Shown: positions 1-11,249 of the stretch, piece by piece
Layout of the letters: every line of letters begins with the position of its first letter
Position numbering within the stretch: position 1 is the first letter of the stretch
Source: Hermatobates lingyangjiaoensis
Lineage: Eukaryota; Arthropoda; Insecta; Hemiptera; Hermatobatidae
Length of the DNA stretch: 64,000 bases
Direction: 5' to 3'
Assembly: GCA_026182355.1 (NCBI GenBank)
Contig: JAPFBL010000359.1
Span: 124,001-188,000 of the forward strand
The notes under the pieces: generated by a model
What the model saw: only the letters and a program-made list of their open reading frames with translations
Told to the model about the DNA's origin: nothing
Database searches by the model: none
Program-made: the position numbers and the translations under genes

Positions 1-1542
1 AGAAAATATATTCCGGAATTATTTCAATTCCGGATATTGAGTTTTTTCTGTAGGGTGGTTCTTTTATTGAATAAACAATCGTTCCTTAAACTTCGCAATC
101 AGTGGGAGATTTTCCCTCCCCTTCTATTTCCCAATAAATATTTATTTGTTAATCCTAATACCTTAAAACATAATTTGATTATGCTAAAATATCATTATTG
201 TTAGAACCGCAAGTTATATTAGTAATATTTATTTAAAAGTACAATTGATTATGTTAATTTAGTTAAATATCTTTTTGTAATTTAATTACTATTCTACATC
301 TTTATTACTCTAATATGAAGTATTATCTGAATTTTGAAGAACAACAGATGGTTGTAAAATATAGTATGAAAGATATCTCATTCGGGAAACAACACGACAT
401 CCATAGATAACGCATTAAAAATCGGTTATTCTTCGGTCATTAAAAGTTATCTTTGCTTAATGAAGGCAAAACAAAGCATGATACAGTGGGAACAGAAATG
501 ACAGAGTTATTTCACATGGAATAAACGAACATTTTCTTTCTAATTCTGCAGCTATATTTAATACATAGCATAAAAATGCCATATTATAACTGCTCCGGGC
601 GTTGAAAATGCAAATAGTTCTGTGCTATTTTAAAATCACCAATTGAAATTACATCTTGTTGTCCATGTAGAACCACTTATAGTTTCTTTGATACTTAGAC
701 CTAAATATTAATCGATATATAACCGCCAACATAGTTACTTTTAAAAACAGTTCTAAACCAGTACTAGCCCTGATGTCAAATTTACATCCCATAGAATAAG
801 TTCTGAACATTCCAAAGTCACTTACCCCATTCAGAAGGTGGTAATTTAAACTACCACAACCCGCAGATATTTAACGCAGTTCTAGGCAGCAAAAATTATT
901 TGAAAGATCTCGAAGTAGTCAAAATACTGCAGTTGAGGCATTAAATATTTTTCTATCAAAATACAGACTGTCTCTCAAAAGTCCATATGAAGTTTTAAAA
1001 TGTTATTAAAAATTACACAAGAAACTAAGTGTGTTCATATGTTTATCATCACTAAAGTAGTCACTATTGCAGATCATCAATCTATTGCTGCATCAATATT
1101 GCAGATTCACCGGCTGTTTTTGCTATCACGTTTCAAGGCTATACGCTAACTGAACCAAAGTTTTCAAAGAGTAATGGGCCTTTTTTTGTAATGATTGAGA
1201 AGTGATTTACACGATTCTAAAAGGGCACCATAATCTTCCATCTGAATTTATTGAATAACCTGAATTCGTATGGATAGAGCTTTATCATTCCCCAATTATC
1301 CGCTGACTCAAGTTTTTATTGACTCTGATTTCTAATGAAGCTCTTAAAAGAGACTCTCCTTGCATTTGGGTAAACGCATGCACTAAAATTTCAGGTTTTT
1401 AACAGTGGTGGCAGTAGCAGGTCATCCGTTGCAGAGTTTATGAAGAACAGATCCTGTTTTGAGAAACTGATCACGTAATTTCTAAACTAATTAAGTATAT
1501 GGTATTTTGATATATTTATTATTTGTGATTACAGTATTCACT

Positions 1543-1578
<36 letters not shown>

Positions 1579-1945
1579 CTAATCAAGAGATAATATTTTT
1601 GTCACCTATGGTAACTGAGCAAAAACCCTCCTACGTAAGTTAGAGGATGGTAACATTTTCATTAGACAGATTTTTGTACCTTCTATTTTCTTGTATTTTC
1701 ATTTGTTCTTATAAGAAGTTAACATTTATTGATTTTATTAGTTTTCAATAATAACTGAATCTGATTATTAATAAAATAAAAAAACTAACACTATATCTAT
1801 TATTTTGACTGTAATAATAAGGTATAGCTCATGGCTCTTTTATCATTTGTTACAATCTCATTCCCTGTTTTTATCTTTTTAAGATAGTCTTTTTAAAAAA
1901 GTGCGAAATAGACAGTATGTAAATATATATATATATATATATATA
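1..1945. other. AT-rich stretch, no gene recognised
   Basis: I see no supportable coding exon. It holds a (TA)n tract at about 1545-1575 and a second at 1923-1945 that leads into the first foldback element. A slightly GC-richer patch at 1330-1440 could be an old retroelement relic, but no domain could be read from it. Confidence 0.5.
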
Positions 1946-2153
1946 AAGATTTCACATAAACACGTGAAATAACAATCAATGATGAAACCACAATATGAAA
2001 TAGGAAAACAAGACTATGATCTTTCAACCGTAACAAGTGGTCTTCGTCATAGTCAAAAACCCGACAGAGTTGGGTATTGACTCTGACGAAGACTGCTTGT
2101 TACGATTGAAAGATCTTAGTCTTTTTTTTCCTTTTCATTTTGTGGTTTGATCA
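1946..2153. repeat. Foldback element, family F1, copy 1
   Basis: Two inverted arms of about 90 bp meet near position 2063 and are flanked by (TA)n. The right arm carries the F1 signature: a CTGACGA core at about 2083, a hairpin, GAAA, then a pyrimidine-rich tail ending in a TTGTGGTTTGATCAT-like segment. The same unit recurs at about 8.5, 9.4, 23.4, 36.5, 37.6, 39.4 and 56.2 kb. I infer a terminal fragment of a Penelope-like retroelement duplicated in inverted orientation. Confidence 0.75.
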
Positions 2154-2388
2154 TATATATCAGAGAATACACATGCATATAACAGAATCTTAGAAATTAA
2201 AAGTCAATTAAAAACATACCTGAATTTATAAAATATTAATTTGATTAAAATAATATTTTTTTTAATGTATAATTAAAAGATCAGAACCTATATTGCTTTC
2301 CTTACTCTTTAAACTTACTGTTGTCATAATTCACCCCCTGACAACTTAAAATTCACCCCTGGGGGGTGAATTTCACTCCCATTGAAGA

Positions 2389-2612
2389 CCCTGTTCTACA
2401 CCACATATCGTATACTAAAACATGTTACTAGAATAAAAATCATATAAACAAAATAATATTATTACAAACTATTCTAATATAATCACTAACTAATTTATTT
2501 ATGAAAATATTTAAATGTCTTTAGAGATATATGTTTAAATCTAATTTTGAAGTAAGAACTGAAGCTGTATGTATGAGACAGAATATAGAGTGTAAATAAA
2601 TGTTTGTTTTGT
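2389..2612. repeat. Dispersed direct repeat, copy A (about 220 bp)
   Basis: This is nearly the same sequence as 3791-4034, in the same orientation and about 1.4 kb away, with scattered substitutions and small indels. Both copies start near a TATCGTATACTAAAACATG segment and end near AGAGTGTAAATAAATG. No coding content is seen. It is either an old local duplication or two copies of one dispersed repeat. Confidence 0.7.
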
Positions 2613-2689
2613 ATTATAATGTTAGCAAAAGAGATGAAGTTGGGTAATGTATGACAAACAAAGTATATTAGAGAAGAAAGGGAGTAGAG

Positions 2690-2923
2690 GCCGGAAGAAG
2701 AGAGGCCAAGCTCCTTGAGGCCAACAAAGCCTTCCATGCAGTCCTCAGACAAACACACGCTCTTGTCAATATTAACTTCATTTGTCTCTTTACCCATTAG
2801 GCTTCATAAACAATACTCAAATCGAGTCCTGTCAACCTATTGGTTCAGTGCTGTTCAACATCTCCATATAATTCTCAAGATTATGTAACATGTTGCAATA
2901 GGTCATGTACTCAGCCAATTTCT
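2690..2923 (-). CDS. Possible further exons of the RIIa-domain gene (weak)
   Basis: Continuing the RIIa gene in phase 1, an exon at 2923-2837 would read 29 codons beginning EKLAEYMTYC and end at a GTTGAC donor. A second, starting at 2787, would read ETNEVNIDKS and continue through a GC-richer open stretch to about 2690. The intron between them would be only about 49 nt and the acceptors have poor pyrimidine tracts. Phase and openness are the only support and no domain is recognised. This could equally be chance reading frame. Confidence 0.22.
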
Positions 2924-3235
2924 CTCATAAAGAAATCCAAAGTTAATTTATTATATTAATATATTAATAACATACTTATATAATTCTATGCTACTATGAT
3001 ATTATCAAAGTTTTTTTCCATTGCAATAACTATTAGATTTAATAATAGGTTGATTAATAACACCAATACTGTTAACTTTATATTATTACTTCAATAGAAT
3101 AATCATGCCTAATATATATACATATTTGGTTAAATATAAAACCACTTTTAATCTTGCAGTATTGTAATTACTTTTTTTAACTTTCTTACCGTTTTACGGA
3201 AGTCCAGTAGAAAATTATAAAATAATGCAAAATTT

Positions 3236-3246
3236 TCGATGATGAT

Positions 3247-3310
<64 letters not shown>
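3236..3310. repeat. (GAT)n microsatellite
   Basis: A run of about 24 GAT/ATG units, nearly uninterrupted after an initial imperfect unit. It lies in the neighbourhood of a degenerate foldback and has no coding context. Confidence 0.95.
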
Positions 3311-3312
<2 letters not shown>

Positions 3313-3374
3313 TTTTGGTGATTATGATATCATCATGAAAAGAAACAATAAGTCCCCATACAAAAGATTCATCA

Positions 3375-3530
3375 AATATTGAAGCATTTCGAACACTTAG
3401 TATCCATCCTCAAGTTGCATCTACCTTATTAAGGTAAAATTGAGTGCCCTATGTATCCTTGAACACTCAACATAACCTTACGATGTAACCTGACGATGAA
3501 CACTAAATGTTTGAATCGCGATCACGTTAG
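3375..3530. repeat. Degenerate foldback with two hammerhead-like cores
   Basis: The minus-strand core at 3413-3387 reads TTGAGGA, one extra base, a six-pair hairpin (3405-3400 with 3396-3391) and GAAA. The plus-strand core starts with CTGACGA at 3490, followed by an extra T and a GAACA/TGTTT hairpin. The two halves are inverted and diverged. Probably an old pair of Penelope-type termini. Confidence 0.5.
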
Positions 3531-3790
3531 ATACTAATGTATAGAGACTTAATGTTTCTTTCCTTTAATTCAATCATAAGTAAATGCCTCACACTAAATG
3601 ATTGCTTAGCTCGTGATAGTTTTATAGACTTTTCATTCATTCCATTTATTTTTTACACTCTATAATTGACCTTTACTGTGTAATATTTTTACCATATCCA
3701 GTCTAAAATGTTCTAAGACCTATGAACTCAATGAATATTTTTGCTCAAAAATGTCTGATTCCTGGAACCAATGTAACAACTCACCCATTA

Positions 3791-4034
3791 AAAACTCTGT
3801 TATACACCATATATCGTATACTAAAACATGTTACTAGAATATAATCATATAAATAAAATGATAATATTACAAACTATTCTAATATTATCACTAATTGATT
3901 TATTTATGAAAATATTTCAATGTTTTTAGAGATATATGTGTTTAAATCAAATTTTGAAGCAAGAGCTGGAGATATTGTGATCAAAGCTGAATGTTTGAGA
4001 CAGAATATAGAGTGTAAATAAATGTTTGTGTAAC
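3791..4034. repeat. Dispersed direct repeat, copy B
   Basis: Second copy of the unit at 2389-2612. Relative to copy A it has a short insertion around 3970-3990. No gene is seen in it, nor in the AT-rich stretch 4035-4618 that follows. Confidence 0.7.
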
Positions 4035-4618
4035 GGCAACAGTTGTAGTATATCAACGTTTATACTGTTGTTAGAAAAACACAAAAAAGTTACAGGTGCC
4101 ACTAAATACTATGCCACTAATGTATACAAAACGAAACTATTCAGGAAAGTACTTACAAACATTCATATAATTGATATGTACAATGAAAAAAAGATGTTAT
4201 GATTTTTGTAATCTCTGCATTTCAGATTTCAATTTTTAAATCATCAGATTTAAAATTTGAAATTGAAGTTACTCGTACACTATGAGACTACACTAAGCAT
4301 GACAATAATGGAAATATAAACTCAATATTAACAAACCTGCTAGATTGCGTCTGCCCATCCAGCGCTCTTTATCATTTATATTTTTGAGAAAAAATATTCA
4401 TACAGTTTATAGGTTTTAAAACTATTAGCCAGAAATAGTAAAATTGTCGTGGAAACATGTCATAATGTTATGAATATAAAGCATAAGGTTAAGATGTAAC
4501 TGAAATCGAATGAACCAAGAATTTAATAAAATTGATTTTCAGTCACCTAGTAGACTTATGCAAAATGGTAAGAAAGTTACAAAAAGTTAATAGATATTTA
4601 ATATTAAACAAATAATAT

Positions 4619-4771
4619 ACCGTCTTACCTCGTACACTGCTGCCGTAGCTCTTGGACCGGTTTCACGGTCCACCGGTTTCACGGTTTCAACAAGAACTGT
4701 TCTTGTTGAAGATGGGTGACACCCGAAACCGGTCCAAGAGCTACGGCAGCAGTGTACGAGGTAAGACGGTA
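4619..4771. repeat. Foldback element with well-formed hammerhead-like fold
   Basis: Inverted arms (about 4619-4665 and 4724-4771) are almost perfect complements around an unpaired centre. The right half forms a three-helix fold. Helix I is 4700-4705 with 4735-4740, the core is TTGAAGA at 4706-4712, and 4713 is an extra T. Helix II is GGGT 4714-4717 with ACCC 4721-4724. Then come GAA at 4725-4727, helix III ACC/GGT at 4728-4733 and a C at 4734 in the cleavage-site position. A related foldback lies at 26454-26615. Confidence 0.65.
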
Positions 4772-5133
4772 AATTATTTGTTTAATATTAATAAAACTAG
4801 ACTCTGTGGTAATGACGAAATGCATGAAATATATATTTACTTCGAATATATATATTTGTCACAACCTATGGTTGATCATTCCTGAACCAATCTATTAACT
4901 CAAAAAACTTGTAAGTAAATTACGAATAAAGGTCAAATCATTTACGCAAAATACAAATAATAATAATAATAATAATACTGATAATCTAGCTTATCAGTTA
5001 CCGAATAAATCCCTCATACTACGCACAATTTATACTAGCCCTATAGTCCCAGACTAATCTTGAAACTTTTTATTAATTTAATTTTTTACTTATATATTAT
5101 TATTATATAAATAATGTAGTTATTTTTGTATAC
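4772..5133. other. AT-rich intron, nothing recognised
   Basis: Presumed downstream intron of the RIIa gene. It holds a short (TAA)n run at about 4962-4975 and no recognisable feature. Confidence 0.5.
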
Positions 5134-5218
5134 CTGCTGCTTTCTGCCTGACCGATAACAATGTTACAAGATAATCTTCTATGAATTGGTAGATATTTCT
5201 TGGTCGACTTCGTAACAC
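5134..5218 (-). CDS. RIIa gene exon 2
   Basis: 85 nt, 28 codons plus one base, ending in RQKAA before a GTATAC donor. It encodes the second helix of the docking domain. The acceptor has a good T-rich tract. The phase fits exon 1 exactly. Confidence 0.6.
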
Positions 5219-7995
5219 CTGAAAAACCAAAGCACCCTCCGATGAATTTTAAATAATGGTTTAGTACAATGCTATTTAGTAAGAAAACACTTTCAATTAA
5301 TATAGAAAGACATGCTTTTTTGTTTAATAAATTTATTGATCTAGAGTCATAAAAAATATTTGGTATTAACCATACAAAATCTGAACAAATTCTAAAGAAT
5401 GAAATTTAAGATTCAGAGTCGTAACTCTGTATCTATTGTTGATGACCTTGCTATTTAAGCCGCTGAAGAGTTTCAATTTAAAATTGCACTATATGAAATA
5501 AGTGTTAGTTTATTATGTATAATTAATTAATATGTGAGTTTTATATGTTAAATTTTAAAAATATATAGGTTTAAGTATTGAAAGTTGACTTCATAATGAA
5601 ATCTGATTTTAGAGGGTAATAAATCTCAATGCGATGGAAGAACCAATAAAGACTGTTTTATGAGTACGTTGGACCACGCAAGCACACAATACGAAAGGTT
5701 AACGGGCACAGATATTGACCGGGCACGGAGCCCTCACTGTGTTCCGTTTAATGTGTCACCACCAAATAAGCTCTGGGCATAAACATACCCCACTGTAAGA
5801 GTTTACAACCAAATGCACTTTGTGTCACAAAACAAAATTCAACTTTACTACTGAATCCACTAAGTCTATTTTTTTACCACGTTAATTAACAATAACTGTT
5901 TTTTATTTAAATCAGCCTTAAAACATTTTACAAGATTTTCGATATTATAACCCTTAAAACTATAATTTTACTGAATCACCATGTATAATTAGACATAAAA
6001 AAAACAGAAAAGTAAAATAAACTTTAAATAAAATTTAGTCATAATAACTTCTCAAATTTATTTTAAAGGACTGGCCCAATCACTACACAGCAATCACTCA
6101 AGGAGTAATTTTCAGTTTTAAATCATCCTTTGTTGCATTATTAAAAGTAATTCACATATTATGATAGTTTTTATATTATTTATCTTGCTTTTATAGATAT
6201 ACTACACTACCCATGATCCTTTGTGTCACTCAGAAATTATAACAATAGGTCTTAAAATTAATTCACTGAAGTGAATTATTATGATTGATAGGGATAATTT
6301 TAATTGTTGTTTCTTGTTATTAAGGCTCGGAAACAGATTCTTATATGACCCAAGCTTTTGATATAACATTCTTAACATGATTTAAGACATATACAGTGTA
6401 TGTATATTTAGGAATATAAGAATATTTTAAAGAAAAAAGAAAATTATTTTATGACATAGTTAAATAAAATATCAATTCAAGTTATATACACAATCAAATA
6501 TATTTAAAACAAACAAAATTTGTAAATTGAAATATTCAATTTATTTACCTAACATAAAATAACATTAATGTAAGGAATGTGTCTTTATATTATTACCTTA
6601 GAACATTCGTATTTTATCTGACAGTTGTGTTCGAGTTTGTTTCTAAAAGTATTCATTTTTAACCTCTCATGTAGTAGCTTATTATATATTTGTTACATTT
6701 ATTTATAATACAAGTTCACTACTGTCATCGGCGAGCACGCAAGCAACTGGCTACCCTGGATCCATGCCATTACTTTATTACCAGTATTTATATTTTGCAA
6801 ATTTAAATTTTTCTTTTTATCACATTTTTATGTAATATATTTTCATCGGCGAGAATGCAAGCCACTGGCTACCCTGTATCCATGCTTTTACTTCATTACC
6901 ATTGTTTATATTATTCAAATTTTAAATTCAAAATTTTTTTTTGTTACATTTATGTATAATATATTTGTGCCACTTTCATCGGCGAGCACACAAGCCAGTG
7001 GGCTACCCTGGCTCTATACCATTAGTTTATTACCAGGTAAGGTAGTTTATTACCGCAAGTATTAGTTTATTACTTTCGGCGAGCACGCAAGACACTTGCT
7101 ACCCTAGCTCCAATTTTGGGAATATAGTGATAATTTTCTTTCATTTAACATTATTTGGTTAATAAATAATATATGTTTATATTACGCATATATTAAATTA
7201 AAAAAAAATTGTTTGTTACATTTCCATATAATACATTTGCTCTAGTGTCATCGGCGAGCACGCAAGACACTTGCTACCCTAGCTCCAATTTTGGGAATAT
7301 AGTGATAATTTTCTTTCATTTTACATTATTTGGTTAATAAATAATATATGTTTAATTTCAGGTCTCTATCTCCACCGAAAATGAGTGAATAAACAAACAA
7401 ACAAACAAACTCACGAACTTTTTATATACAGATTACAACTTTGTTATATAAATCAGGCTCATTATTACTGGTCCAGTTAGCGCCATAATAATGTCCTAAA
7501 AGTATATTAAGTCTGATCAAGGTAAATATAAAATAGAAAGAATAAACCGCAATACAGTACAGTCTATCTTCCAGACTCATTAATAGTTAAACAGTTCAGA
7601 TTTTATCTAGATTGTTACATTGATTATTTTCCCTTCTGAAATAAAATATCTAACACTGTACTCAACTTATTATCCATAAGTCAAGTTATTTCTTAAACTG
7701 GTATGCACTTATGTATTTGTAATATGCCTGTTATCGTACTCATAACAGTATCGATGCATAAAAGAACATTTTTTTTAAACTCTTGTTATAACACTGCCTT
7801 ATTATCTTCAATTAATTACTTTTTTTCCCTATACTTTAATTATCCATATTTTAGAATGATCTACCCGTTTAAGAATGTATTTCCCCGTAACTAAATTTTC
7901 TAATCCTAATGACCAGTTAAACAAACAAAATTAAGAAATATCACCATAAAATTAAATTGTTTGTTTATTCTAATTAAGGATAGACTCTGTTTCCT

Positions 7996-8030
<35 letters not shown>

Positions 8031-8609
8031 GTACAATGGCAGCAGGTCTCCCCTTAAGCATATGTTATTAAAATAAGCAGCAGCTTCTGCATTGGCCAAT
8101 TTCTTGTTGACACTCTCTAGTTTTCATTCCATTGCAACTTCAGTGCATCAACTATAATTAATTTATCTTAACCTGATGATGGCAAATGACAGCCGAAAGC
8201 TCGTACGTATTGTTCATTTAGTTTGTTATTTTAGTTATTAAAACGGTATTTAAAAAAGTGGTTTATTCAAGTGTTTTCGTGTTTGACCTAAAGTTTATTG
8301 TGTGTGTTAATGTCTTTCGCTAACCTTCTTTGGAAGCTACCAGAGTCTCACCGTAAAGTGATAAGAAAACTAGAGAGTGTCAACAAGAAATTGGTCAATG
8401 CAGAAGCTGCTGCTTATTTTAATAATATATATATATATAAATCGATAAAAAGATTTCACATAAACACGTGAAACAACAATCAATGATTAAACCACAATAA
8501 GAATGGGAAAACAAGACTAAGATCAGTTGGGTTTTTGACTCTGACGAAGACCGCTTGTTACGGTTGATAGATCTTAGTCTTGTTTTCCCATTCTTATTGT
8601 GGTTTAATC

Positions 8610-8668
<59 letters not shown>

Positions 8669-9646
8669 TCTAGAGGTTGTGGAAAAAAAAGCATCAAATA
8701 ACAAAAAGCATCAAAAGCATTTTTAGACAATGAAATGCACACATTATGATGAATTTTAATTAAAATTTTCAAATTAATTAATAAATTAAAGAATTAAATG
8801 TTTTTTAACCTTACATACGATACACTTGTTATAAACAGGTGAATTTAGAAATTGAAGGTTGATTCAAACGATTGTAAAGACTATCAACGACATACGAGTA
8901 TTAGTGTCAAAATATAGGTGCATACAAAATATTTTGCATAGTAGCTATTGTTAATAAGCTTTATAAAGTAAAATCAGGTTCAGTTAAGAATGATAACGGT
9001 GCAGTTAAACAGATTACTACCTTCTTATTACAGTAAGCCAGTTTTATAGGTTCTGTTATCATTTCTATTTTAATTTAGGGGATAACTTCAATAAAACTGG
9101 ATTCTTCTTATTAATCATGTAATAAAAATGAGGTAAATTATAAAGGTTCAAGCTTCTACATAAAAATAAGTTGAAAACTTATTAAACAAAATGGCCTAAT
9201 TGAAGTATTATTAATTTTCTTCTAATGATTTCCACGTTACAGAAAAAAATTCTCAAAACCACAATGAAGCAATATCATAATATTTATATATAATATATAA
9301 TATATAATATATAATATATATATATAATGATTTCACCTAAATATGTTAAATAACAATCAACGATCAAACGACAATATGAAAATGGGAAAACAAGACAAAG
9401 ATTTTGGGTTTTTGACTCTGACGAAGACTGCTTGTTACGGTTGAAAGATCTTAGTCTTGTTTTCCTATTTTCATATTGTGGTTTGATCATTGATTATATA
9501 TATAAAGATTTCACATAAACACGTGAAGTAACAATCAATGATCAAACCACAAAATGAAATGGGAAAACAAGACTAAGATCTTTCAACCGTAACAAGCGGT
9601 CTTCGTCAGAGTCAAAAACCCAACTGAAACACTAGATGCAGAAAAC

Positions 9647-9696
<50 letters not shown>

Positions 9697-11174
9697 ATAA
9701 ATTTTCAAATAAACTATTAACTATATTCCTTACATCATTACAATCTATTATATCAAATTTGCTCAAAATTCAGCGCATTTTTGATACACTGCAGTACAGA
9801 AAGGGAAAAAAATACATTGTATTACCTTAAACTATAAAACCTGTCAAATGAATTATTATTTATTCATACATGTGAACTAGTTAAGAGTTATTATTTCATA
9901 TAATAATTATGATATAAAAGTTCTGTAGCGTTTCACACCAGATTTTTAAAACTGGGATTTAAATTAATATCCAATTATTAATTGAAATAACTAATATTTT
10001 ATGATATATTGTAAATACTTGGTTACCTATTTATAGGATTTAAATTAAAATGTTATGAAAGGTACTATGACATTTCCATCAAACGAAAGAAATACAAATT
10101 AAATATATTATTGACTATCTAAATTATAATTAACTTTTGATACTCTATCATATGACATCTAATTTTTTTGTTACATTTATTAATTTTATTATTAATATCT
10201 TTTAATGGTTAGAAAATCTAATTTATTAACATGCTTGTTCATAAGTCTGAATAACTTATTATTTTGTTTTTATGTCTAGAAATATCATTTGCTAAACCAT
10301 ATCATTAATGCTAAACTAAACCGTTTCATTTCACAAGTGATTCAGACGCTCAATAAGGCAATTACAATTATATGTTTATTATTGTCAAAAATTTAGTATC
10401 AACGTGAAATAAATCAATCTATTAATTGATTATTTGTTTCTGATTATGGGTGAACTTACAGATAGTAAGTTGATAATAGACTATTCCAATTGTTTTTTTT
10501 AGTTTTGTCGATTCCTGTTTTTAAGGGTTACCGTTGTATTTATTTTATTTCAATATGTTCTAAGTTTTTTGAGCTCTGTGTCCTGTGTTAACCTATACGC
10601 GTGCCTGAGCCTCCCGGCCATACCACATTCAGCTCTGTATCCGGATAAACAGTACAGGATAACTAAGACGTTTAAATAATAGTTTAAATAAACTATTAAC
10701 TTTGTATCATTACATACAATATATTATATCTGATTTGCTCGAAATTCAGCGCATTCTTGATACACTGAAGTACAGAAATGACAAAAAAGAGATTGTATTA
10801 CCTTAAACTATAAAACCTATTACCTTAGAAATTATACGTAATGCACATAGTAGAGTCCTATGTAACCTAAACTAAAATTTAACTTTACACAGCCCTCTAT
10901 GAATTATAAACAAGTTTCTTTTCCAACGTGAAGAAAGCACGTTAAAACTTAAACTGAGCCATTTCTTTGTAAATGATAGGAGTTTACCTTGTAATTCCAA
11001 GATAATATTTAATTCTATTCAAGATTTAAAGATGTGTTTAAGAAGTTATATCCAAATAATTGTTTCAACTTGGCTTACCTCTCTAGCAATGTCTGCCATC
11101 AACTCAGAAAGTCCCTCTGGAAGACTGTACAGATTTTTATCAGCTTGTATGCACACTTCCCTAGATGCAGACAT
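5134..11174 (-). CDS. RIIa (PKA-regulatory-subunit type) dimerisation/docking domain protein, 5' part
   Basis: Two exons join in phase. Exon 1 (11174-11079, 32 codons) starts MSASREVCIQ and ends at a GTAAGC donor. Exon 2 (5218-5134) follows a TTTTTCAG acceptor, reads VLRSRPRNIYQFIEDYL and ends at GTATAC in phase 1. The pattern LPEGLSELMADIARE then VLRSRPRNIYQF is that of RIIa domains: a short proline-containing strand, then two amphipathic helices that form a four-helix dimer docking A-kinase-anchoring helices. Relatives include ropporin, SPA17 and CABYR, typically in sperm flagella and cilia. Which of these it is cannot be told from 60 residues. The 5860-nt intron holds repeats. Later exons are uncertain or lie off the left edge. 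Confidence 0.62.
5219..6200. other. Intron of RIIa gene, no feature recognised
   Basis: AT-rich. A moderately GC-rich patch at 5630-5830 was translated on both strands without giving a recognisable product. Confidence 0.45.
6215..6400. repeat. Dispersed repeat, copy 1
   Basis: The segment from CCTTTGTGTCACTCAG through CCCAAGCTTTTGATA recurs at 12590-12790 in the same orientation and order with many substitutions. No coding content. Class unknown. Confidence 0.55.
6714..7345 (-). repeat. Array of SINE-like units with a GCACGCAAG motif
   Basis: Five diverged units start near 6727, 6846, 6978, 7076 and 7251. Each carries, on the minus strand, TAGCC(A)..GGCTTGCGTGCTCGCCGATGA followed by a short AT-rich spacer. 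The first bases resemble a Pol III A box (TRGCnnAGnnG), seen best in the plus-strand copies at 52670-52960. No B box was found. The units could be tRNA-derived SINE heads or the repeat module of another element. Confidence 0.55.
7391..7411. repeat. (CAAA)n microsatellite
   Basis: Five units of AAAC close the GCACGCAAG array. The following stretch to about 7980 is AT-rich with nothing recognised. Confidence 0.85.
7980..8026. repeat. (AT)n microsatellite
   Basis: Uninterrupted AT repeat immediately left of a Penelope-type 5' structure. Confidence 0.95.
8065..8428 (+). mobile_element. Penelope-like element 5' fragment with inverted ORF start
   Basis: Three parts are visible. At 8072-8127 lies an inverted copy of the ORF segment later found at 8365-8420. 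A terminal repeat-like region follows, carrying a hammerhead-like core: CTGATGA at 8173-8179, extra T 8180, hairpin GGC/GCC 8181-8194 and GAAA 8195-8198. Then an ORF start at 8311 begins MSFANLLWKLPESHRK and runs into (TA)n after about 38 codons. Penelope-like elements are known for terminal repeats, inverted 5' segments and hammerhead motifs. The same architecture occurs at 40.25-40.9 kb. Confidence 0.6.
8447..8617. repeat. Foldback element F1, copy 2 (asymmetric)
   Basis: The left arm is shortened and breaks off before the core. The right arm is full: CTGACGA 8541-8547, extra A, hairpin GACCG/CGGTT 8549-8565, then GATA where others have GAAA. Long (TA)n tracts follow from 8611 to 8665. Confidence 0.75.
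8666..9284. other. AT-rich intron, nothing recognised
   Basis: Intron of the RIIa gene. No repeat family, motif or open exon was recognised. Confidence 0.5.
9285..9625. repeat. Three F1 units in tandem and inverted order
   Basis: A minus-oriented arm (about 9328-9400), a plus-oriented arm with core CTGACGA at 9418-9424 and GAAA at 9443-9446, and another minus-oriented arm (9503-9624) separated by short (TA)n. This shows that F1 units accumulate next to one another inside TA tracts rather than only as simple pairs. Confidence 0.75.
9650..9692. repeat. (CA)n microsatellite
   Basis: About 21 CA units directly after the F1 cluster. Confidence 0.97.
9704..9843. repeat. Dispersed direct repeat, copy A (about 140 bp)
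   Basis: Matches 10681-10822 in the same orientation. Both carry AATTCAGCGCATT and end in TTACCTTAAACTATAAAACCT. No coding content. Confidence 0.7.
9844..10680. other. AT-rich intron, nothing recognised
   Basis: A GC-richer island at 10590-10650 gave no recognisable translation. Otherwise featureless. Confidence 0.45.
10681..10822. repeat. Dispersed direct repeat, copy B
   Basis: Second copy of the unit at 9704-9843, about 980 bp away. Confidence 0.7.
11079..11174 (-). CDS. RIIa gene exon 1 (start codon)
   Basis: 96 nt in phase 0. The ATG at 11174 is preceded by CACAAG and opens MSASREVCIQADKNLYSLPE. The consensus donor GTAAGC is at 11078-11073. The residues LPEGLSELMADIARE form strand and helix 1 of the docking domain. 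Confidence 0.6.
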
Positions 11175-11249
11175 CTTGTGGGCAGTTTTAATACTGGCTA
11201 ATTGCAAGTGTTTTAACCATAAACAAATTCAGTGTTTCCATTATATGTA

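Noticed and set aside
9636..9830. Frame starting in the (CA)n tract with a Thr-His run
   Set aside because: Microsatellite translation followed by a dispersed repeat; no coding support.
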